From Atopobiaceae bacterium (GTDB lineage Bacteria; Actinomycetota; Coriobacteriia; Coriobacteriales; Atopobiaceae), in assembly GCA_017545665.1 (NCBI GenBank), contig JAFWKQ010000033.1, forward strand, positions 1 to 35,119: a stretch of DNA of 35,119 nucleotides. The letters run 5' to 3'. Numbering within the stretch: position 1 is the first letter of the stretch; each line of letters opens with the position of its first letter. The notes beneath the pieces were generated by a model. That model was not told the DNA's origin and did no database searches. It saw only the letters and a list, made by a program, of their open reading frames with translations. Of this stretch, positions 6,673 to 19,225 are shown piece by piece. The position numbers and the translations under genes were made by a program.

Positions 6673-6730
6673 AAATTGGGACAGGCCCCAAGCTACGGTT
6701 TCAAATCGTAACTGGGGCCTGTCCCAATTT
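6673..6730. terminator. Long palindrome between rplL and rpoB, likely terminator/attenuator
   Basis: Bases 6673-6690 (AAATTGGGACAGGCCCCA) and 6713-6730 are perfect 18-bp complements, and the inner bases partly pair as well. The right arm ends in AATTT rather than a long T-run. Related palindromes follow rpoC (15175-15220) and, degenerated, nhaA (29054-29111), so this belongs to a dispersed family. An attenuator between rplL and rpoB is known from other bacteria and is the likeliest role. Confidence 0.65.
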
Positions 6731-6788
6731 CAGGCAAATAAGGTTGGCGTTTTGAGCTTGCAGCACAATTCCTTCACATACAAAATTA

Positions 6789-6886
6789 TATAATCCGAGG
6801 TAGATAGGGTAGAAGATTCTAAGTACTCCAAATTGAGAGAAAAGTCAATACTACAAATTGACTAACGGGTTTCATTTCGTTAATCT
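6789..6886 (+). promoter_or_regulatory. Two candidate promoters for rpoBC
   Basis: A perfect TATAAT stands at 6789-6794, but no convincing -35 lies at the right distance. A second candidate is TTGACT (6858-6863), 17 bases, TAATCT (6881-6886), 54 bases before the rpoB start. The 299-base rplL-rpoB gap is AT-rich compared with its surroundings, consistent with a promoter region that lets rpoBC be made independently of rplJL. Confidence 0.45.
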
Positions 6887-6939
6887 ATTAGATTGCGAGA
6901 ATTTCGCACTCTCATCTCTCTCGAAGGAGGAAATGCCTG

Positions 6940-9900
6940 GTGACTACGCATATGTCTTCCACCAACGCGCAAAAAGGGAAACGCGAGCGCGTGAGCTTCT
7001 CTAAGATTGCGCCCGCAATGGAGCTTCCCAATCTCATCTCGGTGCAAAAGGAGTCGTTCGATCGCTTTATGAGCGATGGAATCCATGAGTCACTGGATGA
7101 GTTCTCACCCATCACCAACACGACAAACAACATGGAACTGCGATTTGGCGAGCACTTCTTTGAGGAGCCCTCCCACAGCATTGCCGAATGTCGTGACAAG
7201 GACCTCACCTATCAAAGGCCGCTCATGGTGATGGCCACCTACATAAATAAGGATACTGGTGAGGTTAAGGATCAGCTCGTTTTTATGGGTGACTTCCCCG
7301 TTATGACGCCGCGCGGCACCTTTATTATTAATGGCACCGAGCGTGTGGTCGTCTCGCAGCTGGTGCGCTCCCCGGGTGTGTACTTCTCGCTGGATATTGA
7401 GAAGGTGCGCGATACCGAGCGATCTCGTGGAGCGCGTAGGGCAAAGGATGCCGCCGAGCCGGTAGAGGCCGATCGCGAGATGAACCTTGAGCGCGTTCAG
7501 TTTATTCCCGCCCGTGGTGCCTGGCTCGAGTTCCAAATCGACAAGCTCGGTCGCCTGGTAATGTTCTTGGACCGTAAGCCTCGCATGAGCGCGCTGCTGC
7601 TTTTGCGCGCGTTGGGTATCGCAACGACCAACGACGAGATCATTGAGCTTTTGGGCGACAACGACGTCGTGCGTGCCACGATAGACCACGATACGATCCT
7701 TACGCGTGAGGAAGCGCTGATTGCAATCTACAAGAAGCAGCGCTCGGACGATCACGCTACGTTGGATGCGGCCGAGAGCCTGCTCAACGGTCTCTTCTTT
7801 AGCGAGGACCGCTTTGACCTCGCTCCGGTGGGCCGTTTCAAGATCAACAAGAAGCTGGGGCTGGAGTCCGAGTCCCGCGTTCTCACGAACGAAGACATCG
7901 TGAGTGCATTGCGCTATCTGTTGCATCTGCACGAGCTCACGAGCCGTCGCGAGAAAGAGGTCGGCTACGAGTTCGACGACATCGACCACTTTGGCAACCG
8001 TCGCGTGCGTACGGTGGGCGAGCTGGTGCAGAATCAGTTCCGCATTGGCCTTTCGCGTATGCAGCGCGTGGTTAACGACCGCATGGCGACGCAGGATCCC
8101 GACGACATCACCCCCTCCTCGCTGATTAACATCCGCCCGATCGTTGCGGCTATAAAGGAGTTCTACGGATCCTCGCAGCTCTCGCAGTTTATGGACCAAA
8201 ACAATCCGTTGTCGGGGCTTACGCACAAACGTCGCCTTTCGGCCCTGGGACCAGGCGGCCTTACTGGCCATAAGTCCGGCTCCAGCCGTCGTACCAATGT
8301 GCCTGCGCAGGTGCGCGACGTTCACAACTCGCACTATTCGCGCATGTGCCCGATCGAGACGCCCGAAGGACCTAACATCGGCCTTATTGGCTCTTTGGCG
8401 CTCTATAGCCGCGTGAACGACTTCGGCTTTATTGAGTCGCCTTACCGCAGGGTGGTGGATGGCTGCGTTACGGACGAAATCGTGTGGATGACGGCCGACC
8501 AGGAGGAGGAACACAACGTCGCTCCCGCCAGCGTGCCGTTTGACCACAAGACGGGCAAGTTCATAACCGTGGACTCGAAAGGCAACATCACGCATCCAAG
8601 CCAGATCATTGCCCGTACCACCGACTTCGACGGAACGTTTGGCGCGCCTGCGCAGATTCCCGTCGAGGAAGTCGACTTTATGGACGTCTCTCCACGCCAG
8701 CTTCTCTCGGTGGCGGCAAACCTCATCCCGTTCTTGGAGCATGACGACGCAAAGCGTACTCTTATGGGCGCAAACATGCAGCGTCAGGCAGTGCCTCTGA
8801 TTCAGGCGCACGCGCCGCTTGTGGGAACGGGCATGGAGGCGCGCGCTGCGCTCGATTCCGGAGAGCTCGTATGCGCCGAGCAGGATGGCGTGGTAGTGGA
8901 AGTGGACGCGAGCCACGTGGTTGTTGAGTCGGACGGCAAGCGCATTGCCTACGATCTGCCAAAGTATCAGCGCTCCAACCAGAGCACGTGCATCAACCAT
9001 CGACCCATCGTGCATGTGGGCGATGCGGTAGTGCAGGGCCAGCCGCTCGCGGACGGTACCTCCATCGACCAAACCGAACTTGCCTTGGGACAAAATCTCA
9101 CCGTGGCGTACATGCCGTGGGAAGGCTACAACTACGAGGACGGTATCATCGTCTCGGAGCGCGTGGTTCAGCAGGACCTACTCACCAGCATCAACATTTC
9201 GCATCACGAATGCGATGCGCGCGACACCAAGCTCGGTCCCGAGGACATTACGCGCGAGATTCCCAACCAGGGCGAAGACGTGTTGGCCAACCTGGACGAC
9301 GATGGCGTGATTCGCATTGGTGCCGAGGTTGGTCCGAGCGACATTTTGGTCGGCAAGGTGTCTCCCAAGGGCGAAACGGCGCTTACCGCAGAGGAGCGCC
9401 TGCTCCGCGCCATCTTTGGCGCAAAGGCCAACGACGTGCGCGACACCTCGCTCAAGATGCCGCACGGCGCCTATGGTCGCGTGGTTAACGTGGTGCGCTT
9501 TAGCCGCGATGCCGGCGACGACCTGCCGCCAGGAATCAACGAGAGCGTGCACGTATACGTCGCGCAGCGTCGCAAGATCCAAGAGGGCGACAAGATCTCG
9601 GGCCGTCACGGCAACAAGGGCGTCGTATGCCGCATCCTTCCCACCGAAGACATGCCTTACATGGCCGATGGCACGCCTGTGGACGTGCTCTTGGACCCGC
9701 TGGGCGTTCCTTCGCGTATGAACGTTGGCCAGCTGCTCGAGTGCCACCTGGGTTGGGCTGCCAAGAACGGATGGGACCAGGAGTCCGACGACTCCAAGCG
9801 CTATGTCCCGGGCGACATCTTCGTCTCCACGCCCGTCTTCGACGGCGCCACCGACGTAGAAGTGGCCGAGGTGCTGCGTCGCAGCAACATCAACCTCGTG

Positions 9901-10530
9901 AACAAGGCCATGATCGAGTATGGCGAGCACATGAACATGGACTTCGTGCCTCAGCTTACCGAGTCCGGAAAGACCACCCTCTACGACGGGCGTACGGGCG
10001 AGGCCTTCGAGAGTCCCATTACGGTTGGTACGTCGTATATCCTCAAGTTGAGCCACATGGTGGACGACAAGATCCACGCCCGCTCGAATGGCCCGTACAG
10101 CCTTATTACCCAGCAGCCTTTGGGCGGCAAGGCGCAGTTCGGCGGTCAGCGTTTCGGCGAGATGGAAGTTTGGGCCCTGTATGCGTATGGCGCCGCCAAC
10201 GTGCTTCAGGAGATCCTCACCGTTAAGTCGGACGACACCACGGGTCGTACCGAGGCCTATAAGGCGATTGTAAAGGGCGAGAACGTGCCTGCGCCGAGCA
10301 TCCCCGAGTCCTTCAAGGTGCTTGTAAAGGAGATTCGCTCGCTGGCGCTTGACATCGAACCGCTTGTATACAAGCACAACGGCGATCGTAAGGCCGAGCA
10401 GCAGACGAACGTTGAGCATGATGCCGTAAGCACGTTTACCGACGACCTGGCACACGGTTTGGGTATACAAGACGATGCCGAAATGGTAGGGGTCGATCTT
10501 ATCGGCGGCGACATTGACGACAAGGAGTAG
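6940..10530 (+). CDS. rpoB: DNA-directed RNA polymerase subunit beta
   Basis: This catalytic-core subunit has 1196 residues, full length for the family. I take GTG 6940 as start because AAGGAGG lies nine bases upstream; ATG 6952 is the alternative. The rifampicin region (about 410-441) reads [18 protein letters not shown] then [14 protein letters not shown]. Positions equivalent to E. coli D516, H526 and S531 are D419, H429 and S434, the sensitive-type residues. Just after it, where most RpoBs have a short RERAG-like loop, this protein has T442[16 protein letters not shown]458, about eight residues longer (fork loop 2). [20 protein letters not shown] and the C-terminal [20 protein letters not shown] are intact. 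rpoC starts five bases after the stop, so the two are coupled. Confidence 0.98.
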   Translation: MTTHMSSTNAQKGKRERVSFSKIAPAMELPNLISVQKESFDRFMSDGIHESLDEFSPITNTTNNMELRFGEHFFEEPSHSIAECRDKDLTYQRPLMVMATYINKDTGEVKDQLVFMGDFPVMTPRGTFIINGTERVVVSQLVRSPGVYFSLDIEKVRDTERSRGARRAKDAAEPVEADREMNLERVQFIPARGAWLEFQIDKLGRLVMFLDRKPRMSALLLLRALGIATTNDEIIELLGDNDVVRATIDHDTILTREEALIAIYKKQRSDDHATLDAAESLLNGLFFSEDRFDLAPVGRFKINKKLGLESESRVLTNEDIVSALRYLLHLHELTSRREKEVGYEFDDIDHFGNRRVRTVGELVQNQFRIGLSRMQRVVNDRMATQDPDDITPSSLINIRPIVAAIKEFYGSSQLSQFMDQNNPLSGLTHKRRLSALGPGGLTGHKSGSSRRTNVPAQVRDVHNSHYSRMCPIETPEGPNIGLIGSLALYSRVNDFGFIESPYRRVVDGCVTDEIVWMTADQEEEHNVAPASVPFDHKTGKFITVDSKGNITHPSQIIARTTDFDGTFGAPAQIPVEEVDFMDVSPRQLLSVAANLIPFLEHDDAKRTLMGANMQRQAVPLIQAHAPLVGTGMEARAALDSGELVCAEQDGVVVEVDASHVVVESDGKRIAYDLPKYQRSNQSTCINHRPIVHVGDAVVQGQPLADGTSIDQTELALGQNLTVAYMPWEGYNYEDGIIVSERVVQQDLLTSINISHHECDARDTKLGPEDITREIPNQGEDVLANLDDDGVIRIGAEVGPSDILVGKVSPKGETALTAEERLLRAIFGAKANDVRDTSLKMPHGAYGRVVNVVRFSRDAGDDLPPGINESVHVYVAQRRKIQEGDKISGRHGNKGVVCRILPTEDMPYMADGTPVDVLLDPLGVPSRMNVGQLLECHLGWAAKNGWDQESDDSKRYVPGDIFVSTPVFDGATDVEVAEVLRRSNINLVNKAMIEYGEHMNMDFVPQLTESGKTTLYDGRTGEAFESPITVGTSYILKLSHMVDDKIHARSNGPYSLITQQPLGGKAQFGGQRFGEMEVWALYAYGAANVLQEILTVKSDDTTGRTEAYKAIVKGENVPAPSIPESFKVLVKEIRSLALDIEPLVYKHNGDRKAEQQTNVEHDAVSTFTDDLAHGLGIQDDAEMVGVDLIGGDIDDKE

Positions 10531-10535
10531 CTAAC

Positions 10536-15140
<4,605 letters not shown>

Positions 15141-15174
15141 GTAGGCGAGCCGCCTTCTGCATAGCCTAACTTAA

Positions 15175-15220
15175 ACAGGCCCCAAGTTGCGATTTTTCGA
15201 AATCGTGGCTTGGGGTCTGT
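15175..15220 (+). terminator. Palindrome after rpoC, probable terminator
   Basis: ACAGGCCCCAAGTTGCGATTT (15175-15195) pairs with 15200-15220 at 18 of 21 positions around a 4-base loop of T and C/G. It is a member of the GACAGGCCCC-type family also seen after rplL. The T-rich loop and flanking CCTTT give only a weak U-tract, so termination is likely but not textbook. Confidence 0.55.
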
Positions 15221-15285
15221 CCTTTCGGGGCCTTCCTTTAGTTGTTTTGCGGACAGAACCAGGCCGCGGGCCTCCCTGCCGTGCG

Positions 15286-15411
15286 CACTTTTCTGCGTCG
15301 TCGGCATGTCGCTCGGGGGCCGGGTCCAAAGATTGGCCCGCAGGCTTCCCCACCGGGCACACAAATCGGTCTTTTGTGTGCCCGGTGGGGACGTTCGCGG
15401 ACCGAAAAGTG
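15286..15411. other. Unexplained nested inverted-repeat structure
   Basis: The 15221-15562 gap has no convincing gene. Its centre is a perfect 18-bp stem, 15348-15365 (CCCCACCGGGCACACAAA) with 15373-15390, around the loop TCGGTCT. Outside it, GGTCC pairs with GGACC, and CACTTTTC (15286-15293) pairs exactly with GAAAAGTG (15404-15411). The whole could fold as a multi-step stem of about 126 bases. It could be a structured non-coding RNA, a remnant of a small mobile element, or a secondary terminator for rpoC. I recognise no known RNA family. Confidence 0.5.
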
Positions 15412-15490
15412 TACCCGGCTACTTCGATCTATGAGGCTGTGTCTACAAATTTACGGCTCGATTGAGGCCTTGCCGTTCTACACCTAGCGC

Positions 15491-15546
15491 TTGCATATGC
15501 TATATTCTTCTGTATACTTATAGATGAATACATGAGCAGACATTCA
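15491..15546 (+). promoter_or_regulatory. Promoter and ArsR/SmtB-type operator of the zinc operon
   Basis: TTGCAT (15491-15496) and TATACT (15513-15518) are spaced by 16 bases. Just downstream, 15533-15546 reads TGAGCAGACATTCA, which fits the SmtB/CzrA half-site pattern TGAA-N6-TTCA with one mismatch and is embedded in AT-rich flanks. A wider ATGAAT...ATTCAT dyad overlaps it. A repressor bound here would block the start region, consistent with zinc-induced expression of the two genes downstream. Confidence 0.6.
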
Positions 15547-15562
15547 TATATAAAGGACTAAC

Positions 15563-15886
15563 ATGGAAGAACAGACAAAAAAGTTGCTTGCAAACGACGC
15601 GGTTGTATACGGCGCTACGCAGATCTTCGACGCGCTTTCGGACTTTACGCGATTTCAGATTCTGTCGGCCTTGTTGGCGGGAGAGAAGAGCGTTACGGAG
15701 CTGCAGGAGGTTTGCCACGTTTCGCAATCGGCCATATCGCATCAGCTTAGGCTATTGCGCGACAGGAGCCTTGTTACGGCTCGACGTGACGGCCAGAGAT
15801 CCATTTACTCCTTGGCCGACGATCATATTGGCCTGCTTATTGGCATAGGACTTGAACATGCGGCCGAAGAGGAGGGAGTGGAATGA
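15563..15886 (+). CDS. ArsR/SmtB-family zinc-responsive repressor
   Basis: This 107-residue winged-helix regulator has its recognition helix near VTELQEVCHVSQSAISHQLR. The C-terminal helix carries D86, H88, H99 and E102, with spacings 2, 11 and 3, exactly those of the SmtB alpha-5 zinc ligands (Asp, His, His, Glu). The CxC motif of the alpha-3 site of CadC-type sensors is absent (only C51), so zinc, rather than cadmium or lead, is the expected inducer. Its stop overlaps the ATPase start by four bases (ATGA), so the pair is translationally coupled. It should repress this operon until zinc rises. Confidence 0.9.
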   Translation: MEEQTKKLLANDAVVYGATQIFDALSDFTRFQILSALLAGEKSVTELQEVCHVSQSAISHQLRLLRDRSLVTARRDGQRSIYSLADDHIGLLIGIGLEHAAEEEGVE

Positions 15887-18291
15887 TGCTGGATTACAAA
15901 CTGCGCGACCACGACCACGGCCACGACCACGGCCACGACCACTGTGACTGTGGCCACGACCACGACCACGACCACTGTGACTGTGGCCACGACCACGACC
16001 ACTGTGACTGTAGCCACGACCACGACCATCACCACCACGGACATTGCGATTGCGGCTGTGAGCACGATCACGAACACGAAAATGTGCCGACTCGCGAGCT
16101 CGAGGGCGAGCCGACGTTCTCCTTCCACGTGCTCGACGTGGATTGCCCAAACTGCGCGCTCGGCGTGCAGAATGCCGTGCGCAACCTAGAGTGCGTGGAG
16201 GATGCGCGGTTGGTGTATGCCACCGCGACGCTCGACGTAATTTGCGATCCCACAACAAACGTGACGGAGTGCAAGCGTCAGGTTCTGCAAACGGTGCGCT
16301 CATGTGGAGAAGACCTTGAGCTCACCGATGAGGAGCGTGTGGAGCTTGAGGCCGAGCGGCCTTGGTTTGTGGAAAACCGCGAGAAGATCCTCATGAGCAT
16401 ATCGGCGTTTGCGCTGGTGGCAGGACTTGTTACGGAGCATCTGCTTCATAACGACCAGCGCGCCATACCGTTTTACGTTGTGGCCTCGCTCGCTGGTCTT
16501 GTCTACATTGCCCCCATGGCAATTGCATCCTTGCGCAGGCGCACTGCCGACATGAACGTCCTCATGTGCATTGCCGTCATAGGTGCGCTGATCATTGGCT
16601 TTACGGGCGATCCGGAGGTCTTTGGCGACGCCGCAATCGTCATCTTCCTTAACCAGGTGGGCGAATGGCTTGAGGGTTGGTCCATGCGCAGGACTTCCGG
16701 TTCGGTACGCCAGCTTATGGAGCTTGCGCCAAACGTGTCGCACGTGGTCACGCCTGAAGGCACTACTACGGACGTGCAGACGAGTGGCGTTGGGGAGGGC
16801 TACACGATTCGCGTGCTGCCGGGCGAGCGCGTGCCCCTTGATGGCATTATCGTTCAGGGGGCGAGCTCGTTCAACGAGGCCCCCGTCACAGGCGAGTCGG
16901 TACCGCAGGACAAGGGCGTGGGCGCGGAGGTGTTCGCGGGATCTCTTAACTCGAATGCCGTCGTGGACATAAAGGTTACCGCGGACGAGGACGAAACCAC
17001 GCTTTCTCGCATCGTGAGCCAGGTTCAGGGCGCCCAGGCCGAGAAGGCCCCTTACGAGAGCTTCGTGGACCGCTTCGCTGCGATATATACGCCCCTTGTG
17101 GTGGCGGGTGCCATCGTGCTTGGCATTGTTGTTCCACTCATAATCTCAATCGCGCACGGCTCCTTTGACGCGGACGTGTGGCATCACTGGGTGTATAGGG
17201 CCTGCTCGCTGCTGGTTGTGGCGTGCCCATGCGCGCTGGTAATCTCTACACCGGTTTCGTTCGTCTCGGCGCTTAACTGCGCGGCTCGTAGCGGTGTGCT
17301 AGTAAAGGGCGGTGCATACTTTGACATCGCAACTCGGGTGACCAACATCGCATTTGATAAGACGGGTACGCTTACCACGGGTGCCCCCGCGGTAACTGAG
17401 GTCGTCGCTTTGGGTGGCGTGAGCGATGGGGAAGTGCTGTCAATCGCAGCCACGCTTGAGGCATCATCCACGCATCCTTTGGCCCATGCAGTGGTGGACA
17501 TGGCGGAAGAGCTCGGCATAGAGCTTCGTGCCGCGGAACAGGTTGAGGAAATAGCGGCAAACGGCGTTCGTGGCATCGTGGGCGGCCGCACATGCTCGAT
17601 TGGAAAGCTGGGCTTTGCGCGCGAAGAGGGATCGGTGGCAGACGAGGTAGCACAGGCGGTTGAGCGCTTGGGCGAAACGGGGGCCTCCGCACTTGTAGTT
17701 ATGTGCGATGGGGTGTCGGTGGGTGTCATAGGCGTTGCGGACACGTTGCATGAGTCTGCGCCAGAGGCCTTGGGAAAGTTGAAGACGGCTGGAAAGGGCC
17801 TTGCCCTGGAGATGCTTACGGGCGATAACGCCCATGCGGCTGCGGCGGTTGCAAGGCAGGCGGGCATTACCAACGTTTCTGCGGAGCTGCTTCCAAGCCA
17901 AAAGCTCGATCGCATTGGTGAGATTCAGGAGTCGGGTGGCGTCGTTGCCATGGTGGGCGATGGGATCAACGATGCGCCCGCGCTTGCCAAGGCGGACTTG
18001 GGCGTTACCATGGGCGCTGCCGCTTCCGACACCGCCTTGGAAGTTGCCGACGTTGCGCTTATGTCTGACGGTCTTAAGCAGCTGCCGTCGTTCTTCCATC
18101 TGGCAAAGCGAACCATGAATGTCGTTCGCGAAAACATTGCCTTCGCCATCTTCGTAAAAATGCTGGTGTTCGTGCTGGTAATAGCGGGAGTCGCCGGTAT
18201 GGGGGCTGCGGTGTTTGCCGACACGGGCGTGGCACTCATCGTAATCGTTAACGGCATGCGTCTGATGCACGTATCAAAGCTGAGCTGGTAG
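15883..18291 (+). CDS. Zn/Cd/Pb-exporting P1B-type ATPase with His/Cys-rich N-terminus
   Basis: This 802-residue membrane pump uses ATP to expel soft divalent metals. Residues 10-65 contain 23 His and 9 Cys, in HDHD runs broken by four CDC motifs, a metal-buffering tail. An HMA domain follows (about 79-150) with C88-P-N-C91. The membrane motif C448-P-C450 is the Zn/Cd/Pb type. Catalytic elements are DKTGTLT (D492), the HP motif (H531-P532) and GDGINDAPALAKADLG (D693, N696, D697). Length fits a ZntA/CadA-like pump with the added tail. It overlaps its regulator by four bases. The alternative, a cobalt or copper pump, is disfavoured by CPC together with the zinc-type repressor. Confidence 0.93.
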   Translation: MMLDYKLRDHDHGHDHGHDHCDCGHDHDHDHCDCGHDHDHCDCSHDHDHHHHGHCDCGCEHDHEHENVPTRELEGEPTFSFHVLDVDCPNCALGVQNAVRNLECVEDARLVYATATLDVICDPTTNVTECKRQVLQTVRSCGEDLELTDEERVELEAERPWFVENREKILMSISAFALVAGLVTEHLLHNDQRAIPFYVVASLAGLVYIAPMAIASLRRRTADMNVLMCIAVIGALIIGFTGDPEVFGDAAIVIFLNQVGEWLEGWSMRRTSGSVRQLMELAPNVSHVVTPEGTTTDVQTSGVGEGYTIRVLPGERVPLDGIIVQGASSFNEAPVTGESVPQDKGVGAEVFAGSLNSNAVVDIKVTADEDETTLSRIVSQVQGAQAEKAPYESFVDRFAAIYTPLVVAGAIVLGIVVPLIISIAHGSFDADVWHHWVYRACSLLVVACPCALVISTPVSFVSALNCAARSGVLVKGGAYFDIATRVTNIAFDKTGTLTTGAPAVTEVVALGGVSDGEVLSIAATLEASSTHPLAHAVVDMAEELGIELRAAEQVEEIAANGVRGIVGGRTCSIGKLGFAREEGSVADEVAQAVERLGETGASALVVMCDGVSVGVIGVADTLHESAPEALGKLKTAGKGLALEMLTGDNAHAAAAVARQAGITNVSAELLPSQKLDRIGEIQESGGVVAMVGDGINDAPALAKADLGVTMGAAASDTALEVADVALMSDGLKQLPSFFHLAKRTMNVVRENIAFAIFVKMLVFVLVIAGVAGMGAAVFADTGVALIVIVNGMRLMHVSKLSW
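15908..16080 (+). repeat. Tandem coding repeats in the ATPase metal-binding tail
   Basis: Blocks built from CCACGACCACGACCACTGTG with GACTGTGG repeat with small changes and encode alternating HDHD and CDC segments. The unit length varies by multiples of six or nine bases, so slippage would keep the frame and change tail length between strains. Confidence 0.7.
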
Positions 18292-18352
18292 GCAGTGGGG
18301 CTGTCCTACAAGTCTGGGGCTGCCCCATATTCACAAAACGGAAGGAAAGCCC

Positions 18353-18898
18353 ATGAAAAGACGCGCGTTCTTATTGGTGGGGTGCACGATCTTGGCCCTT
18401 GTCTGTGCCCTCATATTGCCGGCATGCGGCTCAGGCTCTGGCAAATCGTCGAGAGCGGGATCATCTTCTGAGGTAAGCAGCCAGAAGGCTGAGGATGAGA
18501 GCTCGAGCAGTAGCTCCAAAAAGGAGACCCAGTCCTTAGAGGACGCGCAATCTGCTGTCGACGAGAAGGGAACGTACACCTCCAAGGAGGACGTGGCCCT
18601 CTATCTGCATACGTATGGACACCTTCCCAGCAACTACATAACCAAGGACGAGGCTCAGGATGCCGGATGGAAAACCGAGGGCCTGGACTTGAACGAGGCG
18701 TGTCCTGGCAAGTCCATAGGCGGCGACCGCTTTGGCAATCGTGAAGGCAGGTTGCCAAAGGCCAAAGGCCGAACGTGGTACGAATGCGACATCGACTACA
18801 AGGGCGGCACGCGCGGGGCCAAGCGCATCGTCTATTCGAGTGACGGGCTTATCTACTACACCGACGACCATTACAAAACCTTTGAGCAGCTCTATTAG
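18353..18898 (+). CDS. Barnase-family ribonuclease as a surface lipoprotein
   Basis: This 181-residue guanyl-preferring RNase (family N1/T1) is anchored to the membrane. A signal peptide ends in lipobox LPAC with C25 as the lipidated residue. A Ser/Lys/Glu-rich linker (26-70) leads to the barnase domain: LPSNYITKDEAQ, PGKSIGGDRFGNREGRLP, and YSSDGLIYYTDDHYKTF. By alignment with barnase from memory, the catalytic residues are present: K98, E144, R154, R158 and H173. Two cysteines absent from barnase (C117, C145) could form a disulfide outside the cell. The barstar gene starts ten bases later. Barnase is normally released as a soluble enzyme, so the lipid anchor is unusual; roles in surface nucleotide scavenging or contact toxicity are inference. 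Confidence 0.88.
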   Translation: MKRRAFLLVGCTILALVCALILPACGSGSGKSSRAGSSSEVSSQKAEDESSSSSSKKETQSLEDAQSAVDEKGTYTSKEDVALYLHTYGHLPSNYITKDEAQDAGWKTEGLDLNEACPGKSIGGDRFGNREGRLPKAKGRTWYECDIDYKGGTRGAKRIVYSSDGLIYYTDDHYKTFEQLY

Positions 18899-18908
18899 GA
18901 GGCAGATC

Positions 18909-19184
18909 ATGACGCGGCCCAAACGTGTGGTTCTAAAAGAGTCGAGCCTGGAGTCTGTGGATGAGGCCCACGAGCTGCTTGCGCGTGAGCTCGACTTTCC
19001 CGATTACTATGGTGCAAACCTAGACGCGCTGGAAGATTGCTTGGCCGAGGTGTGCACGCCCACGCGCATCGTGGTAAAGCGAGGCGAAGGCGAGCCAAAG
19101 CCATGGTTTGACGACCTGGTAGAGGTGATTCGCCAATGCGCCCAGCGAAGTTGCTACGTGGGCTGTACGATTCGCGAGTCATAG
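18909..19184 (+). CDS. Barstar-family ribonuclease inhibitor
   Basis: This 91-residue cytoplasmic protein is expected to block the RNase active site and protect the producing cell before export. The diagnostic stretch is DYYGANLDALEDCLAEV (32-48), where D39 and D43 match the barstar residues that contact barnase Arg and His side chains. Length equals that of barstar (about 90). Start ATG 18909 follows AGGAGG. The ten-base spacing after the RNase gene indicates co-transcription, as for a toxin and its antidote. Confidence 0.9.
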   Translation: MTRPKRVVLKESSLESVDEAHELLARELDFPDYYGANLDALEDCLAEVCTPTRIVVKRGEGEPKPWFDDLVEVIRQCAQRSCYVGCTIRES

Positions 19185-19225
19185 GCTATGCTGGTTCCCT
19201 CTTGTTTCGATTGGGGGGGTAGCGC

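Noticed and set aside
7105..9093. 662-codon open frame on the minus strand opposite rpoB
   Set aside because: Same codon-bias shadow of rpoB; the predicted product is low-complexity and has no known motifs.
15752..16303. Minus-strand frame rich in RGRGHSHSGRG opposite the ATPase tail
   Set aside because: It is the complement of the HDHD/CDC repeats; low complexity and no RBS.
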